From contig CAIUQR010000150.1 of NCBI GenBank assembly GCA_903901335.1, forward strand, positions 1 to 64,000: a DNA stretch of 64,000 bases, given 5' to 3'. Below, piece after piece: positions 1-9,238 of this stretch. The notes under the pieces were generated by a model. That model was not told where the DNA came from. It searched no databases and saw nothing but the letters and a program-made list of their open reading frames with translations. Made by a program: the position numbers and the translations under genes. Source of the stretch: an uncultured delta proteobacterium (GTDB taxonomy: Bacteria; Desulfobacterota; Desulfobulbia; Desulfobulbales; Desulfocapsaceae). Every line of letters starts with the position of its first letter. Position 1 is the first letter of the stretch.

Positions 1-93
1 ATGGTGCGTAGCCCGGCGAAAGTAATGCTGCACTTGATGTTTGGCATTGTTTCTCTTTTTGCCGACCAGTTGATAAAATTGACCGGTTACTGA
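1..93 (+). CDS. C-terminal end of a probable transposase (partial, 5' end outside window)
   Basis: The plus-strand frame is open from base 1 to a TGA at 91-93 and encodes 30 residues, several of them hydrophobic, with a Met-Leu-His-Leu-Met-Phe-Gly core. This resembles the extreme C-terminus of IS4/IS1634-like transposases as I remember them, but the match is too short to prove the family. It is followed within 50 bp by a sequence that looks like an IS terminal repeat (123-141). The combination suggests the right end of an insertion sequence inserted just beyond the stop codon of the aminomutase gene. It could instead be an ordinary gene end. Confidence 0.45.
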   Translation: MVRSPAKVMLHLMFGIVSLFADQLIKLTGY

Positions 94-122
94 TGAAACA
101 GCATTCCGGGCAATGACGGCTC

Positions 123-141
123 AGACTTTTGCAAGAGGCTC
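123..141. repeat. Putative IS terminal inverted repeat
   Basis: The segment reads AGACTTTTGCAAGAGGCTC. Its reverse complement begins GAGCCTCTTGCAAAAG, which matches the kind of terminal inverted repeat I associate with IS4-superfamily elements. It lies 30 bp past the partial transposase stop and 10 bp before the end of the neighbouring gene. The partner repeat would lie left of the window, so it cannot be verified here. Confidence 0.45.
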
Positions 142-151
142 TATAGATTTC

Positions 152-1303
152 TTATTTTTGCAGTCTTCCCCGTTCTTTTTTTCGTTTTCCTTCTATTCTT
201 TCAATCGGATCGTTCACATAAACTTTCCCAAGCCCAATCGGTGAAGTAAATGTCCCACCTTTTTTATCTTCACTGATTCCATCTGAAAACCCGAGATCGA
301 CTGGCACCTTACCCCTTCCACCATGGGCATCAATCACATAGACCGGACGGAGAAACCCTGTCGTGTTTCCGCAAAGGCTTCTACAGATTTCCTTTCCTTT
401 ATATACTTCTGTTCTAAAATGACCGGTACCTTGAACAAGATCGGCATAATAGAGATAATACGGTCGTACACCCATCGAACCGAGGCCGTGCACCAGACTT
501 CGCATTACATCCATGTCATCATTTACGCCTTTCAACAATACAGTTTGATTTCCCAAGGGGATGCCCAGTTCCCTTAATATCTTAACAGCTTGATAGCTTT
601 CTTTGGTTATCTCGTTGGGATGATTAAAGTGTGTGTTTATGTAGATCTGCGGCTCTTTAATTGTCTTTGGTGTATGTTTTTTGAGAACATCAATGAGTTC
701 TTTGTCTTCAATAATCTTTTGGGGCCATGTGCAGGGAACCCTCGTGCCGATTCGTAATATTCCGAGATGCTCGATTTCCTTTAATTTTCCCAGTATTTCA
801 TCGAGTCTGTGAGTTGGAATCAACAGTGGGTCTCCGCCGGAGATCAACACGTCTCTAATATCCTCATGAGAAGCAACGTATTCGATCCCTTTACGTATAT
901 CCTCCATGGATGGATTTTTTTGATCGTCGCCGACTTTTCGCTTTCTGGTGCAGAACCGGCAATACATTGCGCACTCGTTGGATACAGACAACAAAACCCT
1001 ATCGGGATACCTGTGGATTATAGTCCTCGGACCGCCGAGTGGAATATCTCCTTCTTCATCAAGCGGATCTTCCGATAGGTCCATGTAATAGGCAAGCTCC
1101 TCGACATCAGGAATTGCCTGTTTCCAGATTCCGTCATTGATCTTTTCAATGAGGCCAAGGTAATAGGTGTTTACCCTCATAGGATATTTTGCGATTACAT
1201 CTTTGAGCCGCGGATCGACTTTTGCCTTTCGACCGGCAAGCCACTTTTCCAAATCCTCAAATGTCCGCAAAGCATTTCTAACAATTTCTTTATATGCCAT
1301 CAT
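152..1303 (-). CDS. KamA-family radical SAM aminomutase (lysine 2,3-aminomutase-like)
   Basis: This 383-residue protein carries the radical SAM cysteine triplet in the C-x3-C-x2-C form (ECAMYCRFCTRKR, about residues 110-122), as in the KamA/EpmB family, followed by the glycine-rich SAM motif ISGGDPLL. The family moves an amino group between C2 and C3 of lysine or glutamate using [4Fe-4S], SAM and PLP. A PLP-lysine region is expected near the C-terminus, where the PVDLGF segment is seen. It is slightly shorter than clostridial KamA (about 416 residues) and longer than EpmB (about 340). The substrate could therefore be lysine (for beta-lysine osmolyte) or glutamate. Two ATGs (1303 and 1300) sit behind an AAAGGAG. 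An IS end follows the stop, so any original downstream partner such as ablB is not visible. Family is secure, substrate is not. Confidence 0.85.
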   Translation of the reverse strand: MMAYKEIVRNALRTFEDLEKWLAGRKAKVDPRLKDVIAKYPMRVNTYYLGLIEKINDGIWKQAIPDVEELAYYMDLSEDPLDEEGDIPLGGPRTIIHRYPDRVLLSVSNECAMYCRFCTRKRKVGDDQKNPSMEDIRKGIEYVASHEDIRDVLISGGDPLLIPTHRLDEILGKLKEIEHLGILRIGTRVPCTWPQKIIEDKELIDVLKKHTPKTIKEPQIYINTHFNHPNEITKESYQAVKILRELGIPLGNQTVLLKGVNDDMDVMRSLVHGLGSMGVRPYYLYYADLVQGTGHFRTEVYKGKEICRSLCGNTTGFLRPVYVIDAHGGRGKVPVDLGFSDGISEDKKGGTFTSPIGLGKVYVNDPIERIEGKRKKERGRLQK

Positions 1304-1475
1304 TCATTCTCCTTTGTCTCTTCATCCGACAGAAATCCTCAACGTATGTCCTGACGTATTCATCGCCTACCTCCCCCGGTTTTTTTGATTCCCAAGAGTG
1401 CTTTTTTCCTTTGAAAAACCAAGTTCCACCGGAATCAACAGAAAAGGCAAACATCCCCATCCTGCCAGTACTCAC
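1290..1475 (-). CDS. Small hypothetical protein upstream of the aminomutase
   Basis: A 61-residue frame on the same strand overlaps the first bases of the KamA-like gene, as translationally coupled genes do. The product is basic and aromatic-rich (GGTWFFKGKKHSW) with no motif I recognise. The full frame starts with GTG. A later ATG (codon 8) sits just behind a G-rich stretch and is an alternative start. There is no convincing ribosome binding site. It fills the gap between maeB and the aminomutase gene and may be only a chance frame. Confidence 0.3.
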   Translation of the reverse strand: MSTGRMGMFAFSVDSGGTWFFKGKKHSWESKKPGEVGDEYVRTYVEDFCRMKRQRRMNDGI

Positions 1476-1489
1476 AACCAGGGCCGCGT

Positions 1490-3766
1490 TTATTTTTCCA
1501 TGCTGCCCAGGTCCTTCTGATGCTGGGCCTGGGCTACGGTAATGGCAATGATGGTTGCTATGTTTTCCATATCGCTGTTGCGCTGAACCACATTGAAAGG
1601 CCTGGTGAGGCCCATCAGCAGCGGCCCGATGGCTTTGGCGCCGCCAATCCGATCAAGCAGCTTATAGGAGATGTTTCCCGATGTCAGATCGGGAAAGATC
1701 AGGACATTTGCCGACTTCCCTAACCGGTTGAAGGGGAACCGTTCGTTCAAAATAGTATCGACAACGGCAGTATCCGCCTGCATCTCGCCGTCAATGAGCA
1801 CTTCTGGTCTGCGGCGTCTGACAATATTCATCGCCGTGGTCACCTTATCCGCCTCAGGATGGTGGACACTGCCGAAATTGGAAAACGAGAGCATAGCTAA
1901 CCGCGGCTGCATATCGAAAAAGACTGCTACTTCCGCTGCCAGAATCGCGATCTCCGCCAGGTCTTCTGCACTGGGCTGGATGTTGACCGTAGCATCGGCA
2001 AAAAGCAGTGTCCGGTTCTTGGAGATCATCAGGTAGAGACCGGACACCTTGGATACCCCCGTCCTCCGGTCGATGACCTGAAGCACGGGACGGATGGAAT
2101 TCGGATAGGAATCGGCAACCCCGTGGACCTGACCCTCAACCACCCCCTCACGCACCAGCATGGCCCCGAAGACGTAAGGATTCCGGAGTTGCCGCCGCAC
2201 CTCATCCATGGGCCAGCCCCGTCGCTGACGCATCTGGAAAAGTTTGTCGACAAATGCATCCAGATAGGGATTACGCTCAGGGTCCATGATTTCGATTCCC
2301 GTGAGCGGAATCTGCAAGCCGTCGGCGATGGCTGAAATTTTTGCCTGATCCCCCAGTAGGACCGGGTAGGCGATCCCGTCACGCAGAGTATGATAGGCAG
2401 CCCGGATAACCACCGGCAGACTGCCCTCGGGCAGGACAATCCGTTTGGGATCCTGCTGGGCCCGCATGATGATCTTGCGTATGAGTTCCCGCTCCGGACC
2501 GAGTGTGGCCTCCAATCTGTTCACATACACCGTCTTATCCGGCAGAGCGATGCGGGACACGCCGCTCTCCACCGCCGCTTCGGCTACGGCCGGCACCACC
2601 TTCAGCAGCACGCGGCTGTCAAAGGGTTTGGGGATGATATAATCAATGCCGAACTGGATTGGCTTGCCGCCATACGCCCGGAGCACTGCATCGGGGACAT
2701 CTTCTCTGGCAAGCTCGGACAGGGCCCGAACGGCTGCGATCTTCATTGCCTCGTTAATCGAGGTGGCTCCGACATCCAAGGCGCCTCTGAAAATATACGG
2801 AAATCCGAGAACATTGTTCACCTGATTCGGAAAATCGGATCGCCCGCTGGCAACAATGGCGTCGGGCCGCGCAGCCTTCGCCTCATCATAATCTATCTCC
2901 GGGTCCGGGTTGGCCAGCGCGAAAATGATCGGCGACGGGTTCATCTGCTGCAAGAGTTCTGCCGTAAAAGCTCCTTTGGCTGAAAGCCCCACCAGCATAT
3001 CCGCGCCCCGCACCGCATCCGCCAAAGTCCGACACTCGGTGACATTGGCAAATTCCTCCTTGTAGGGGTTCATCCCTGTCAAACGGCCTTTATAGATGAC
3101 ACCTTTCGTGTCCACCATCATCACATTTTCTCTCAACACCCCGAGCAGGACATAGAGCCGGGCGCAGGCAATGGCTGCCGCTCCCGCACCGTTGATGACC
3201 ACACGGAGGCCAGACAGTTTCCTGCCCGTGATCATCGCGGCGTTGATCATGGCGGCGGACGAGATAATCGCTGTGCCATGCTGGTCGTCATGAAAGACCG
3301 GGATGGACATTTCCTTCTTCAGTCGCTCTTCAATGTAAAAGCACTCAGGGGCCTTAATATCCTCCAGGTTGATGCCGCCGAAGGTCGGTTCCAGCAGTTT
3401 AACCGTACGGATGAATTCGTCAGGATCGGTGGTATCGATCTCCAAATCAAAGACATCGATATTGGCAAATCGCTTGAAAAGCACCGCCTTCCCCTCCATC
3501 ACCGGTTTGCTGGCCAGAGCACCGATAGCACCCAGACCGAGTACAGCAGTCCCGTTGGAGATAACAGCGATCAGATTAGCTCTGTTGGTGTACTCAAAGG
3601 ACATCTTAGGATCCTTTGCGATCTCCAGACAAGGCACAGCAACCCCGGGTGTGTAGGCGAGGCTCAAGTCCGCTTGCGTAATGAAAGGCTTGGTGGGAAC
3701 GACTTCGGTTTTTCCCGGTCGTGGTTCCCGATGATATTTGAGCGCCTCTTTTTCATAGTTCATCAT
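1490..3766 (-). CDS. maeB: Malic enzyme with C-terminal phosphotransacetylase-like domain
   Basis: The 758-residue length and layout match MaeB of Escherichia coli (about 759). A malic enzyme N domain and NAD(P)-binding domain occupy roughly residues 1-420 (Y-T-P-G-V in the N part, [12 protein letters not shown] dinucleotide fold near 190-210). A PTA_PTB domain occupies about 430-750 ([11 protein letters not shown] near the end). It oxidatively decarboxylates malate to pyruvate and CO2, normally with NADP. The PTA-like domain is regulatory in known homologues and does not make acetyl phosphate. The ATG at 3766 follows GGAGGGAAGG. The gene lies back to back with pckA, so the two control the exchange between C4 acids and pyruvate/PEP. 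Cofactor choice is inferred from the family. Confidence 0.95.
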   Translation of the reverse strand: MMNYEKEALKYHREPRPGKTEVVPTKPFITQADLSLAYTPGVAVPCLEIAKDPKMSFEYTNRANLIAVISNGTAVLGLGAIGALASKPVMEGKAVLFKRFANIDVFDLEIDTTDPDEFIRTVKLLEPTFGGINLEDIKAPECFYIEERLKKEMSIPVFHDDQHGTAIISSAAMINAAMITGRKLSGLRVVINGAGAAAIACARLYVLLGVLRENVMMVDTKGVIYKGRLTGMNPYKEEFANVTECRTLADAVRGADMLVGLSAKGAFTAELLQQMNPSPIIFALANPDPEIDYDEAKAARPDAIVASGRSDFPNQVNNVLGFPYIFRGALDVGATSINEAMKIAAVRALSELAREDVPDAVLRAYGGKPIQFGIDYIIPKPFDSRVLLKVVPAVAEAAVESGVSRIALPDKTVYVNRLEATLGPERELIRKIIMRAQQDPKRIVLPEGSLPVVIRAAYHTLRDGIAYPVLLGDQAKISAIADGLQIPLTGIEIMDPERNPYLDAFVDKLFQMRQRRGWPMDEVRRQLRNPYVFGAMLVREGVVEGQVHGVADSYPNSIRPVLQVIDRRTGVSKVSGLYLMISKNRTLLFADATVNIQPSAEDLAEIAILAAEVAVFFDMQPRLAMLSFSNFGSVHHPEADKVTTAMNIVRRRRPEVLIDGEMQADTAVVDTILNERFPFNRLGKSANVLIFPDLTSGNISYKLLDRIGGAKAIGPLLMGLTRPFNVVQRNSDMENIATIIAITVAQAQHQKDLGSMEK

Positions 3767-4329
3767 AGTCCTTCCCTCCAGTCTTGCCTGTGTGATCGCT
3801 CTATGTCACTAAAGTCCCAATGAGCGGTTGCATGATAATCAGGCCCAAATAATCTGGTTGTTAATCCCGCATCTTCCAGCCATTTGAATTTTTCTGTTAG
3901 TTTACATCATATGATTCTTATTATAATAAGCGTATCAGACTACAGAAAGGAATACCAATTTTCCTCTGTGGCACCCTTTTCATGGCAGGAGAGAATGGCA
4001 ACAGAAGTGGCTCCTGAAAATGAATAGGTGAATATGCGAAAAATTTGCTTCCAATAATGCCCTCTGGTAAACTTAATCAGGTTTGGCAAAGGCGGAACTC
4101 GAACGAACCTTTCTTTGTAGCACCAGGCCGTAATGCCTGTCGATAAGATGTTTATTATGGTGAATCAATCGAATTTTTTTTGTAGCACGCCAGCCAATAT
4201 TTGACAGAAATATAAAAAAAATCAGCCAACAAAGTGCAGATTCACTTTCTACCATACCAGCTGCTGCATCCAACTTGCTACGCATGACTAATCCGGAAGA
4301 CAGAGTTCCAATAACAGGGAGACAAGATA
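3767..4329. other. Divergent intergenic region between maeB and pckA
   Basis: No convincing gene is seen in this 563-bp spacer, only short AT-rich frames. It must hold the promoters for both divergent genes. An AT-rich palindrome CTTATTATAATAAG lies near 3914-3930 and contains TATAAT, a possible -10 box, but no properly spaced -35 box could be paired with it. A TTGACA at 4201 likewise lacks a good partner. Confidence 0.6.
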
Positions 4330-5922
4330 ATGAAATTTAATGATATCACCAGAGGCACGGGACTGGAAGCACATGGAATCAACAATGCTAACCTTATTTA
4401 CTGGACACCGCCGACATCGGTACTCTATGAGCAAGTCGTAAAACTCGGCGAAGGACTGATTTCCCATTTGGGAGCTGTTGCTGTCAAAACCGGACACTTT
4501 ACCGGACGGGCCGCCAACGATAAATTCATCGTCGACGAGCCGACCTGCCGAAATAACGTCGCCTGGGGCAAGGTCAATCGTCCCTTCGATTCGGCGAAGT
4601 TTGATGAACTCTACAAGCGTATGTGCGCCTATATGCAGGGCCGCGACCTGTTCGTGCAGGACTGCTTTGCCGGCGCCGACATGGATCATCGCCTGCCGAT
4701 CCGTATCATTACCGAAAAAGCATGGCATTCTCTCTTCGCCCGCAATATGTTCATTAATGCAGCGCAGGAGGAACTGGAAAACCACTCTCCCCAATTCACC
4801 GTCATCAATATGCCGAACTTCCACGCCCTCCCCTCCATGGACGGCACCAACTCCGAAGCCTTCATCATCATCAATTTTGCCCGCAAAATAATTATCATTG
4901 GCGGCACCAGCTATGCCGGAGAAATCAAGAAATCGATCTTCACTATTCTTAACTATCTCCTGCCGCTGGAAAAAAAGATCATGTCCATGCACTGCTCCGC
5001 CAATGTCGGGCCAAGGGGTGATACCGCCATCTTCTTCGGCCTGTCCGGCACCGGAAAAACGACCCTCTCCGCTGATCCGAATCGCTCCCTGATCGGCGAT
5101 GACGAGCATGGTTGGGATGACAAAGGAGTCTTCAATTTCGAAGGCGGTTGCTATGCCAAGATCATCAACCTCTCTCAAGACGCCGAGCCGGAGATTTATG
5201 AGACGACCCGCCGCTTCGGTACCGTTCTGGAAAACGTGGCAATTGATACCCATACCCGTCGAGTTGACCTGGCTGATGACTCCTTTACCGAAAATACCCG
5301 CGCCTCCTACCCGATAACCCACATCCCCAATATCGTCAAAAGCGGCTGTGGCGGTCACCCCGCCAATATTATCATGCTCACGTGCGATGCCTTCGGCGTA
5401 TTGCCTCCGATAGCCCGTCTGACACCTGAGCAGGCCATGTTTCATTTCCTCTCCGGATATACCGCCAAGGTGGCCGGAACAGAGGCAGGTATAACCGAAC
5501 CGTCGGCAACCTTTTCCACCTGTTTTGGCGGCCCGTTCATGGCGCTGAATCCGGCCGTGTACGGCGAGTTGCTGCGTAACAAAATCGCCAAGCATAAGGT
5601 AACGTGCTGGCTGGTGAATACCGGTTGGAGCGGTGGCTCCTATGGTGTCGGTTCCCGCATGAAGATTGCGTACTCCCGAGCCCTGGTCAATTCAGCCTTG
5701 AACGGCACACTGAACTCCGGTGTCTTTGAAAAAGACGCCTTCTTCGGGCTGGATATCCCTACAGGCTGTGCCGGGGTGCCAAACGAGGTTCTTAACCCCC
5801 GCAACACCTGGGCTGACAAGAAGAAGTATGATGAGACAGCAACCCGTCTCGTGGGAATGTTCAAGGAAAATTTCAAGAAGTACGAGTCTAATGTCACGGC
5901 TGATGTGGCGAATGTCATGTAA
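4330..5922 (+). CDS. pckA: ATP-dependent phosphoenolpyruvate carboxykinase
   Basis: At 530 residues this is the normal length for ATP-type PEPCK. The kinase-1a loop GLSGTGKTTLS lies near residue 237, the metal-binding kinase-2 motif IGDDEHGW near 255, and the conserved TEPSATFSTCFGGPF segment near 390-405. It converts oxaloacetate and ATP to PEP, CO2 and ADP (gluconeogenic direction, reversible in some anaerobes) in the cytosol. The ATG follows GGGAGACAAGATA. It sits opposite maeB across a shared promoter region. Assignment is essentially certain. Confidence 0.97.
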   Translation: MKFNDITRGTGLEAHGINNANLIYWTPPTSVLYEQVVKLGEGLISHLGAVAVKTGHFTGRAANDKFIVDEPTCRNNVAWGKVNRPFDSAKFDELYKRMCAYMQGRDLFVQDCFAGADMDHRLPIRIITEKAWHSLFARNMFINAAQEELENHSPQFTVINMPNFHALPSMDGTNSEAFIIINFARKIIIIGGTSYAGEIKKSIFTILNYLLPLEKKIMSMHCSANVGPRGDTAIFFGLSGTGKTTLSADPNRSLIGDDEHGWDDKGVFNFEGGCYAKIINLSQDAEPEIYETTRRFGTVLENVAIDTHTRRVDLADDSFTENTRASYPITHIPNIVKSGCGGHPANIIMLTCDAFGVLPPIARLTPEQAMFHFLSGYTAKVAGTEAGITEPSATFSTCFGGPFMALNPAVYGELLRNKIAKHKVTCWLVNTGWSGGSYGVGSRMKIAYSRALVNSALNGTLNSGVFEKDAFFGLDIPTGCAGVPNEVLNPRNTWADKKKYDETATRLVGMFKENFKKYESNVTADVANVM

Positions 5923-6172
5923 AATGAAGCTAAGGGTGGTGTCGTAAAAAATATGAATCAGCCCTTGCTAGTGCTATTCCCGACCAGAAGATGGACCCGT
6001 CCGAGGGAAAAGACTACGGATCACTTTACGGCCCGTTCTCGGCGCTGATTTCATCCGGCACCTTGCCCCCGCAGGGCTCCAACCACGCAACTAAACTTAC
6101 AAGAGGTTCCCTGAACATCTTGATGAAACAATCAACCCCCTGCGTCAGGATCTGCATAGGAAGGAAAGTAAT

Positions 6173-6475
6173 ATGACCTCTCCCTGCGTGAATCTCACAT
6201 TCCATAATGACCTTCAAATGCTGCTAAAGAAGAGTCATGAAGGCAAAATGATGGAGTATGCTCTAGAAAGGTGTGCCTCCCTAAAAGACATTATCGAGTC
6301 CCAAGGTATTCCTCAAACAGAGGTTGCGCAGATATTGCTAAAAAATATCGGCCTAGGATTTGGTTTCATTCCGGGAGGCGGAGAAGTAATATCGGTTTTT
6401 ACTTCGACCTTATTGCGCCCCCAGCCAATTTGTTCTTTGAAATTGGCAGTGAAAGTAGAAGATAGAACACTTTGA
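6173..6475 (+). pseudogene. Fragment of a Mut7-C-type ubiquitin-fold protein
   Basis: The frame encodes 100 residues. The centre (SLKDIIESQGIPQTEV followed by a FIPGGGEVISVF stretch) matches the N-terminal ubiquitin-like domain of Mut7-C RNase proteins, which reads SVKD-IEALG-PHTEV...GDRVSVYP in the homologues I recall. Intact homologues continue into an RNase domain of about 150 residues with a zinc ribbon. Here the match stops after about 85 residues and the tail looks out of frame. The preceding 250 bp (5923-6172) contain no intact gene but one stretch (6088-6170) that translates like a protein C-terminus. I read the whole 5923-6475 interval as decayed coding sequence. It has a ribosome binding site (AAGGAAAGTAAT before the ATG), so a short expressed ubiquitin-fold protein is the alternative. 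Confidence 0.5.
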
Positions 6476-6652
6476 TAATATCAAGTTTGTTAATTACATA
6501 CATGGGATGAATATTATAAGGTTAGAAGAGCAGCTAACTGCCTGATCTTTCGTTGACGCATATTCCGAGCCGATGTAGTATAAAGATACAAGATACCAAC
6601 TTGTTACGTGTATGAATTACTCAAATTTCTATCCATTTCCCCGGAGGACAGC

Positions 6653-7426
6653 ATGGAAGCACTGTACAACATGGTAATAGGCTTCGGACCATTCATTCTT
6701 ATCGTATTTGTCTGGCTCGTGAGCTGCCTCAAGGTAGTGAACGAGTATGAACGGCTGGTGGTGTTCACACTCGGCAAAGTGAACAAGGATCCCAAGGGCC
6801 CCGGCCTTGTCTTCGTCTTCCGCCCCTTTCAGACGGCCGTACGCATCAGTCTCCGCACCGTGGTTCTGGATGTGCCAAGCCAAGACATAATCACTCGCGA
6901 TAATGTGAGCCTGAAGGTCAGCGCTGTTGTCTACTTCAAAGTGATGGACGCCAAACAGGCTATCCTCGGCGTGGAGGACTACAACTATGCCACCAGTCAG
7001 ATTGCCCAGACCACTCTGCGATCCATTCTCGGCGAGGTGACACTGGACGAACTGCTGGCGGATCGCGAGAAGCTGAGCCTGAGACTCCGGGAGATCATCG
7101 ATTCCTCCACCGAACCATGGGGCATTCAGGTCTCGGCCGTCGAACTCAAGAGTGTGGACCTTCCAGAACAGATCCAGCGCGCCATGGGAAAGCAGGCCGA
7201 AGCCGAGCGGGAAAAGCGTGCCAAGGTTATTGCTGCAGAAGGTGAACTTCTGGCCAGCCGACAGCTACTGGAAGCCGCCAACACCCTCAGCCAGAACCCA
7301 TCAGCCATGCAGATGCGTTACCTGCAGACGCTTACCGAGATCGCCGTGGAGAAGAACAGCACCATCGTTTTCCCTCTCCCCATTGAGCTGATGAAAGTAT
7401 TTGAAAAGCTTGGTGAAAAACACTAA
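6653..7426 (+). CDS. Slipin (stomatin-family SPFH membrane protein)
   Basis: The start is ATG 6653, which has GGAGG five bases upstream. The in-frame ATG at 6608 lacks one. The 257-residue product has one N-terminal transmembrane helix (FGPFILIVFVWLVSCL), then an SPFH/Band 7 domain (VNEYERLVVFTLGKV, VLDVPSQDIITRDNV, QIAQTTLRSILGEV), and a coiled C-terminal region rich in Ala, Glu and Lys. Slipins oligomerise on the inner membrane and usually pair with a NfeD protein. No NfeD gene is next to it. The ABC importer follows after 62 bp on the same strand, which may be coincidental. Confidence 0.9.
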   Translation: MEALYNMVIGFGPFILIVFVWLVSCLKVVNEYERLVVFTLGKVNKDPKGPGLVFVFRPFQTAVRISLRTVVLDVPSQDIITRDNVSLKVSAVVYFKVMDAKQAILGVEDYNYATSQIAQTTLRSILGEVTLDELLADREKLSLRLREIIDSSTEPWGIQVSAVELKSVDLPEQIQRAMGKQAEAEREKRAKVIAAEGELLASRQLLEAANTLSQNPSAMQMRYLQTLTEIAVEKNSTIVFPLPIELMKVFEKLGEKH

Positions 7427-7488
7427 ATCAGAGAAGATAAGAATGTTGGGGTTACCCCATTTAACAACAATTGCAAAGGAAGACGATC

Positions 7489-8460
7489 ATGAAACCGGCC
7501 TTTTTTACTCTCGTAGCGCTATCCCTGTTTGCCGTGACCACTGTCGCCCAGGCGGCCGATACTGTGCGTCTCGGCAACCTCAAGTTTGCCCATTATGGCG
7601 CGGTTTCCTATATGAAAGAAATTTGCAGCAAATACAACCTGAAGGTGGAGGAGCGGGTCTTCCCCAAGGGGATCGATATCATACCGGCTATTATCGCCGG
7701 AGAGGTTGATATAGCCGCCTCCGCGGCCGATGCGGCCATTGCCGGGCGGGCCAGTGGTGCTCCGGTATATGTGGTGGCGGGCTTTGCCAAGGGTGGGGCA
7801 AGAATAGTTGCCGGGGTCCAGTCCGGGATCAAATCACTGCAAGATTTGAAGGGGAAAAAGGTGGGAGTTGCCCGCGGAGGAGCCCAGGAGCTTCTTCTGC
7901 TCGCCGAGTTGGAAAAAGTAGGTCTCACCTGGTCGGATACTCAGGGCAAGGATGTGCAGTTGGTCTATCTGGCCTTTGCCGATCTGAACCAGGCGATGGC
8001 GGCCAACCAGATCGACGCGATGTGCCAGTCCGAGCCGCAGGCCTCGCAGGCAATCAACAAGAAGTTCGGCGTCGAGATTATGAAACCCTATGATACCCCG
8101 CTGGGCGAACCGGTCCGGGCGCTGGTCATGACCGAAAAGATGTATCTGGAAAAGCGGGATGTGGCCGAACGGGTGATGATGTGTTTTGTCGAGGCGACCT
8201 CCATGTTCCGCAAGGACAGCGCCGTTGCCGAGAAATATGTCCGCGAGACCATGTTCAAGGGGCAGATAAGCTCAGAAGATTTCCGGGACGCCATGGACAA
8301 TGCCGAATATACCTACGACATTTCCCAGGAGCATATCGACATCACCACCGCATTGATGCAGAAGTATGGCGTGGGACGGATGGCCAAGCCCCCCAAGGCG
8401 GCCGATTGGGTCAAGCTGGACCTGCTGCAGAATGCCAAAACGGCACTGAACGTCAAATAA
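7489..8460 (+). CDS. TauA/SsuA-like periplasmic substrate-binding protein
   Basis: The ATG at 7489 follows AAAGGAAG. The 323-residue product starts with a Sec signal peptide (lysine, hydrophobic run, then AQA-A near residue 22). The mature part has the NMT1/THI5-like periplasmic binding fold: VRLGNLKFAHYGAV, GEVDIAASAADAAIAG, LKGKKVGVARGGA. This family delivers sulfonates, nitrate, taurine or thiamine-pyrimidine precursors to an ABC importer. The ligand cannot be read from sequence. It is the first gene of a tight three-gene operon with permease and ATPase. Confidence 0.88.
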   Translation: MKPAFFTLVALSLFAVTTVAQAADTVRLGNLKFAHYGAVSYMKEICSKYNLKVEERVFPKGIDIIPAIIAGEVDIAASAADAAIAGRASGAPVYVVAGFAKGGARIVAGVQSGIKSLQDLKGKKVGVARGGAQELLLLAELEKVGLTWSDTQGKDVQLVYLAFADLNQAMAANQIDAMCQSEPQASQAINKKFGVEIMKPYDTPLGEPVRALVMTEKMYLEKRDVAERVMMCFVEATSMFRKDSAVAEKYVRETMFKGQISSEDFRDAMDNAEYTYDISQEHIDITTALMQKYGVGRMAKPPKAADWVKLDLLQNAKTALNVK

Positions 8461-8466
8461 CCCATC

Positions 8467-9231
8467 ATGTTTCAGGTTCGAGCTATCGTGCGGGGAACGG
8501 CCGTCCCGCTGCTGACGCTGCTGCTGTGGGAGGGGATCTGCCGGGCCGGGCTGGTTTCAGCGATCATCCTGCCCGCTCCAAGCGCCGTTGTGCTGAGGTG
8601 GATTGAATGGCTCTTGTCAGGGGAATTGCTGGTGGATACCCTGGGGAGCCTGACCAGGGTCAGCCTCGGTTTCCTGCTGGGTGCGGGATTGGCGCTGCCG
8701 CTAGGGCTGTTTATGGGGGCATCGCCGAAGGTGTACGACTATTTCAATCCCCTGGTCCAGGTCTTACGGCCGATACCTCCCATTGCCTGGATCCCGATGT
8801 CGATTCTCTGGTTCGGGCTCGGCAATCCGCCCGCCATATTCCTGATCGCCATCGGCGCCTTCTTCCCGGTATTGATGAATACCATCGCCGGCGTCCGTAA
8901 TGTCGACGGCATCTACCTGCGCGCCGCCAGGAACCTTGGCGCGGGGAGCAGCGTCATATTCCGCCGTGTCATTCTGCCGGCCGCCACCCCCTACATCTTC
9001 GCCGGGATGCGGATCGGCATCGGTACCGCCTTTATCGTGGTGATCGTCTCAGAGATGATCGCCGTCAACAACGGGCTGGGCTACCGCATCCTGGAGGCGC
9101 GAGAATATATGTGGTCGGATAAGATCATCGCCGGAATGATCACCATCGGTCTGCTGGGGCTTGCCATCGACATCGGCATGAACGCGATCAACAACCATCT
9201 ACTCCGCTGGCACCGCGGCATGGACAGTTAG
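8467..9231 (+). CDS. ABC importer permease (TauC/SsuC type)
   Basis: The 254-residue polytopic membrane protein has about six helices and the inner-membrane permease signature EAA loop (NLGAGSSVIFRRVILPAATPY near residues 155-175) that contacts the ATPase. The start ATG lies 6 bases after the stop of the binding-protein gene. Conserved PIPPIAWIPMSILWFG and VVIVSEMIAVNNGLGY segments are typical of the sulfonate/taurine/nitrate branch. It forms the membrane channel of the importer. Confidence 0.9.
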   Translation: MFQVRAIVRGTAVPLLTLLLWEGICRAGLVSAIILPAPSAVVLRWIEWLLSGELLVDTLGSLTRVSLGFLLGAGLALPLGLFMGASPKVYDYFNPLVQVLRPIPPIAWIPMSILWFGLGNPPAIFLIAIGAFFPVLMNTIAGVRNVDGIYLRAARNLGAGSSVIFRRVILPAATPYIFAGMRIGIGTAFIVVIVSEMIAVNNGLGYRILEAREYMWSDKIIAGMITIGLLGLAIDIGMNAINNHLLRWHRGMDS

Positions 9232-9238
9232 GCCGACT

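Noticed and set aside
4288-5595. 435-codon minus-strand frame antisense to pckA
   Set aside because: The opposite strand is an unmistakable full-length PEP carboxykinase. This frame has no motifs or ribosome binding site.
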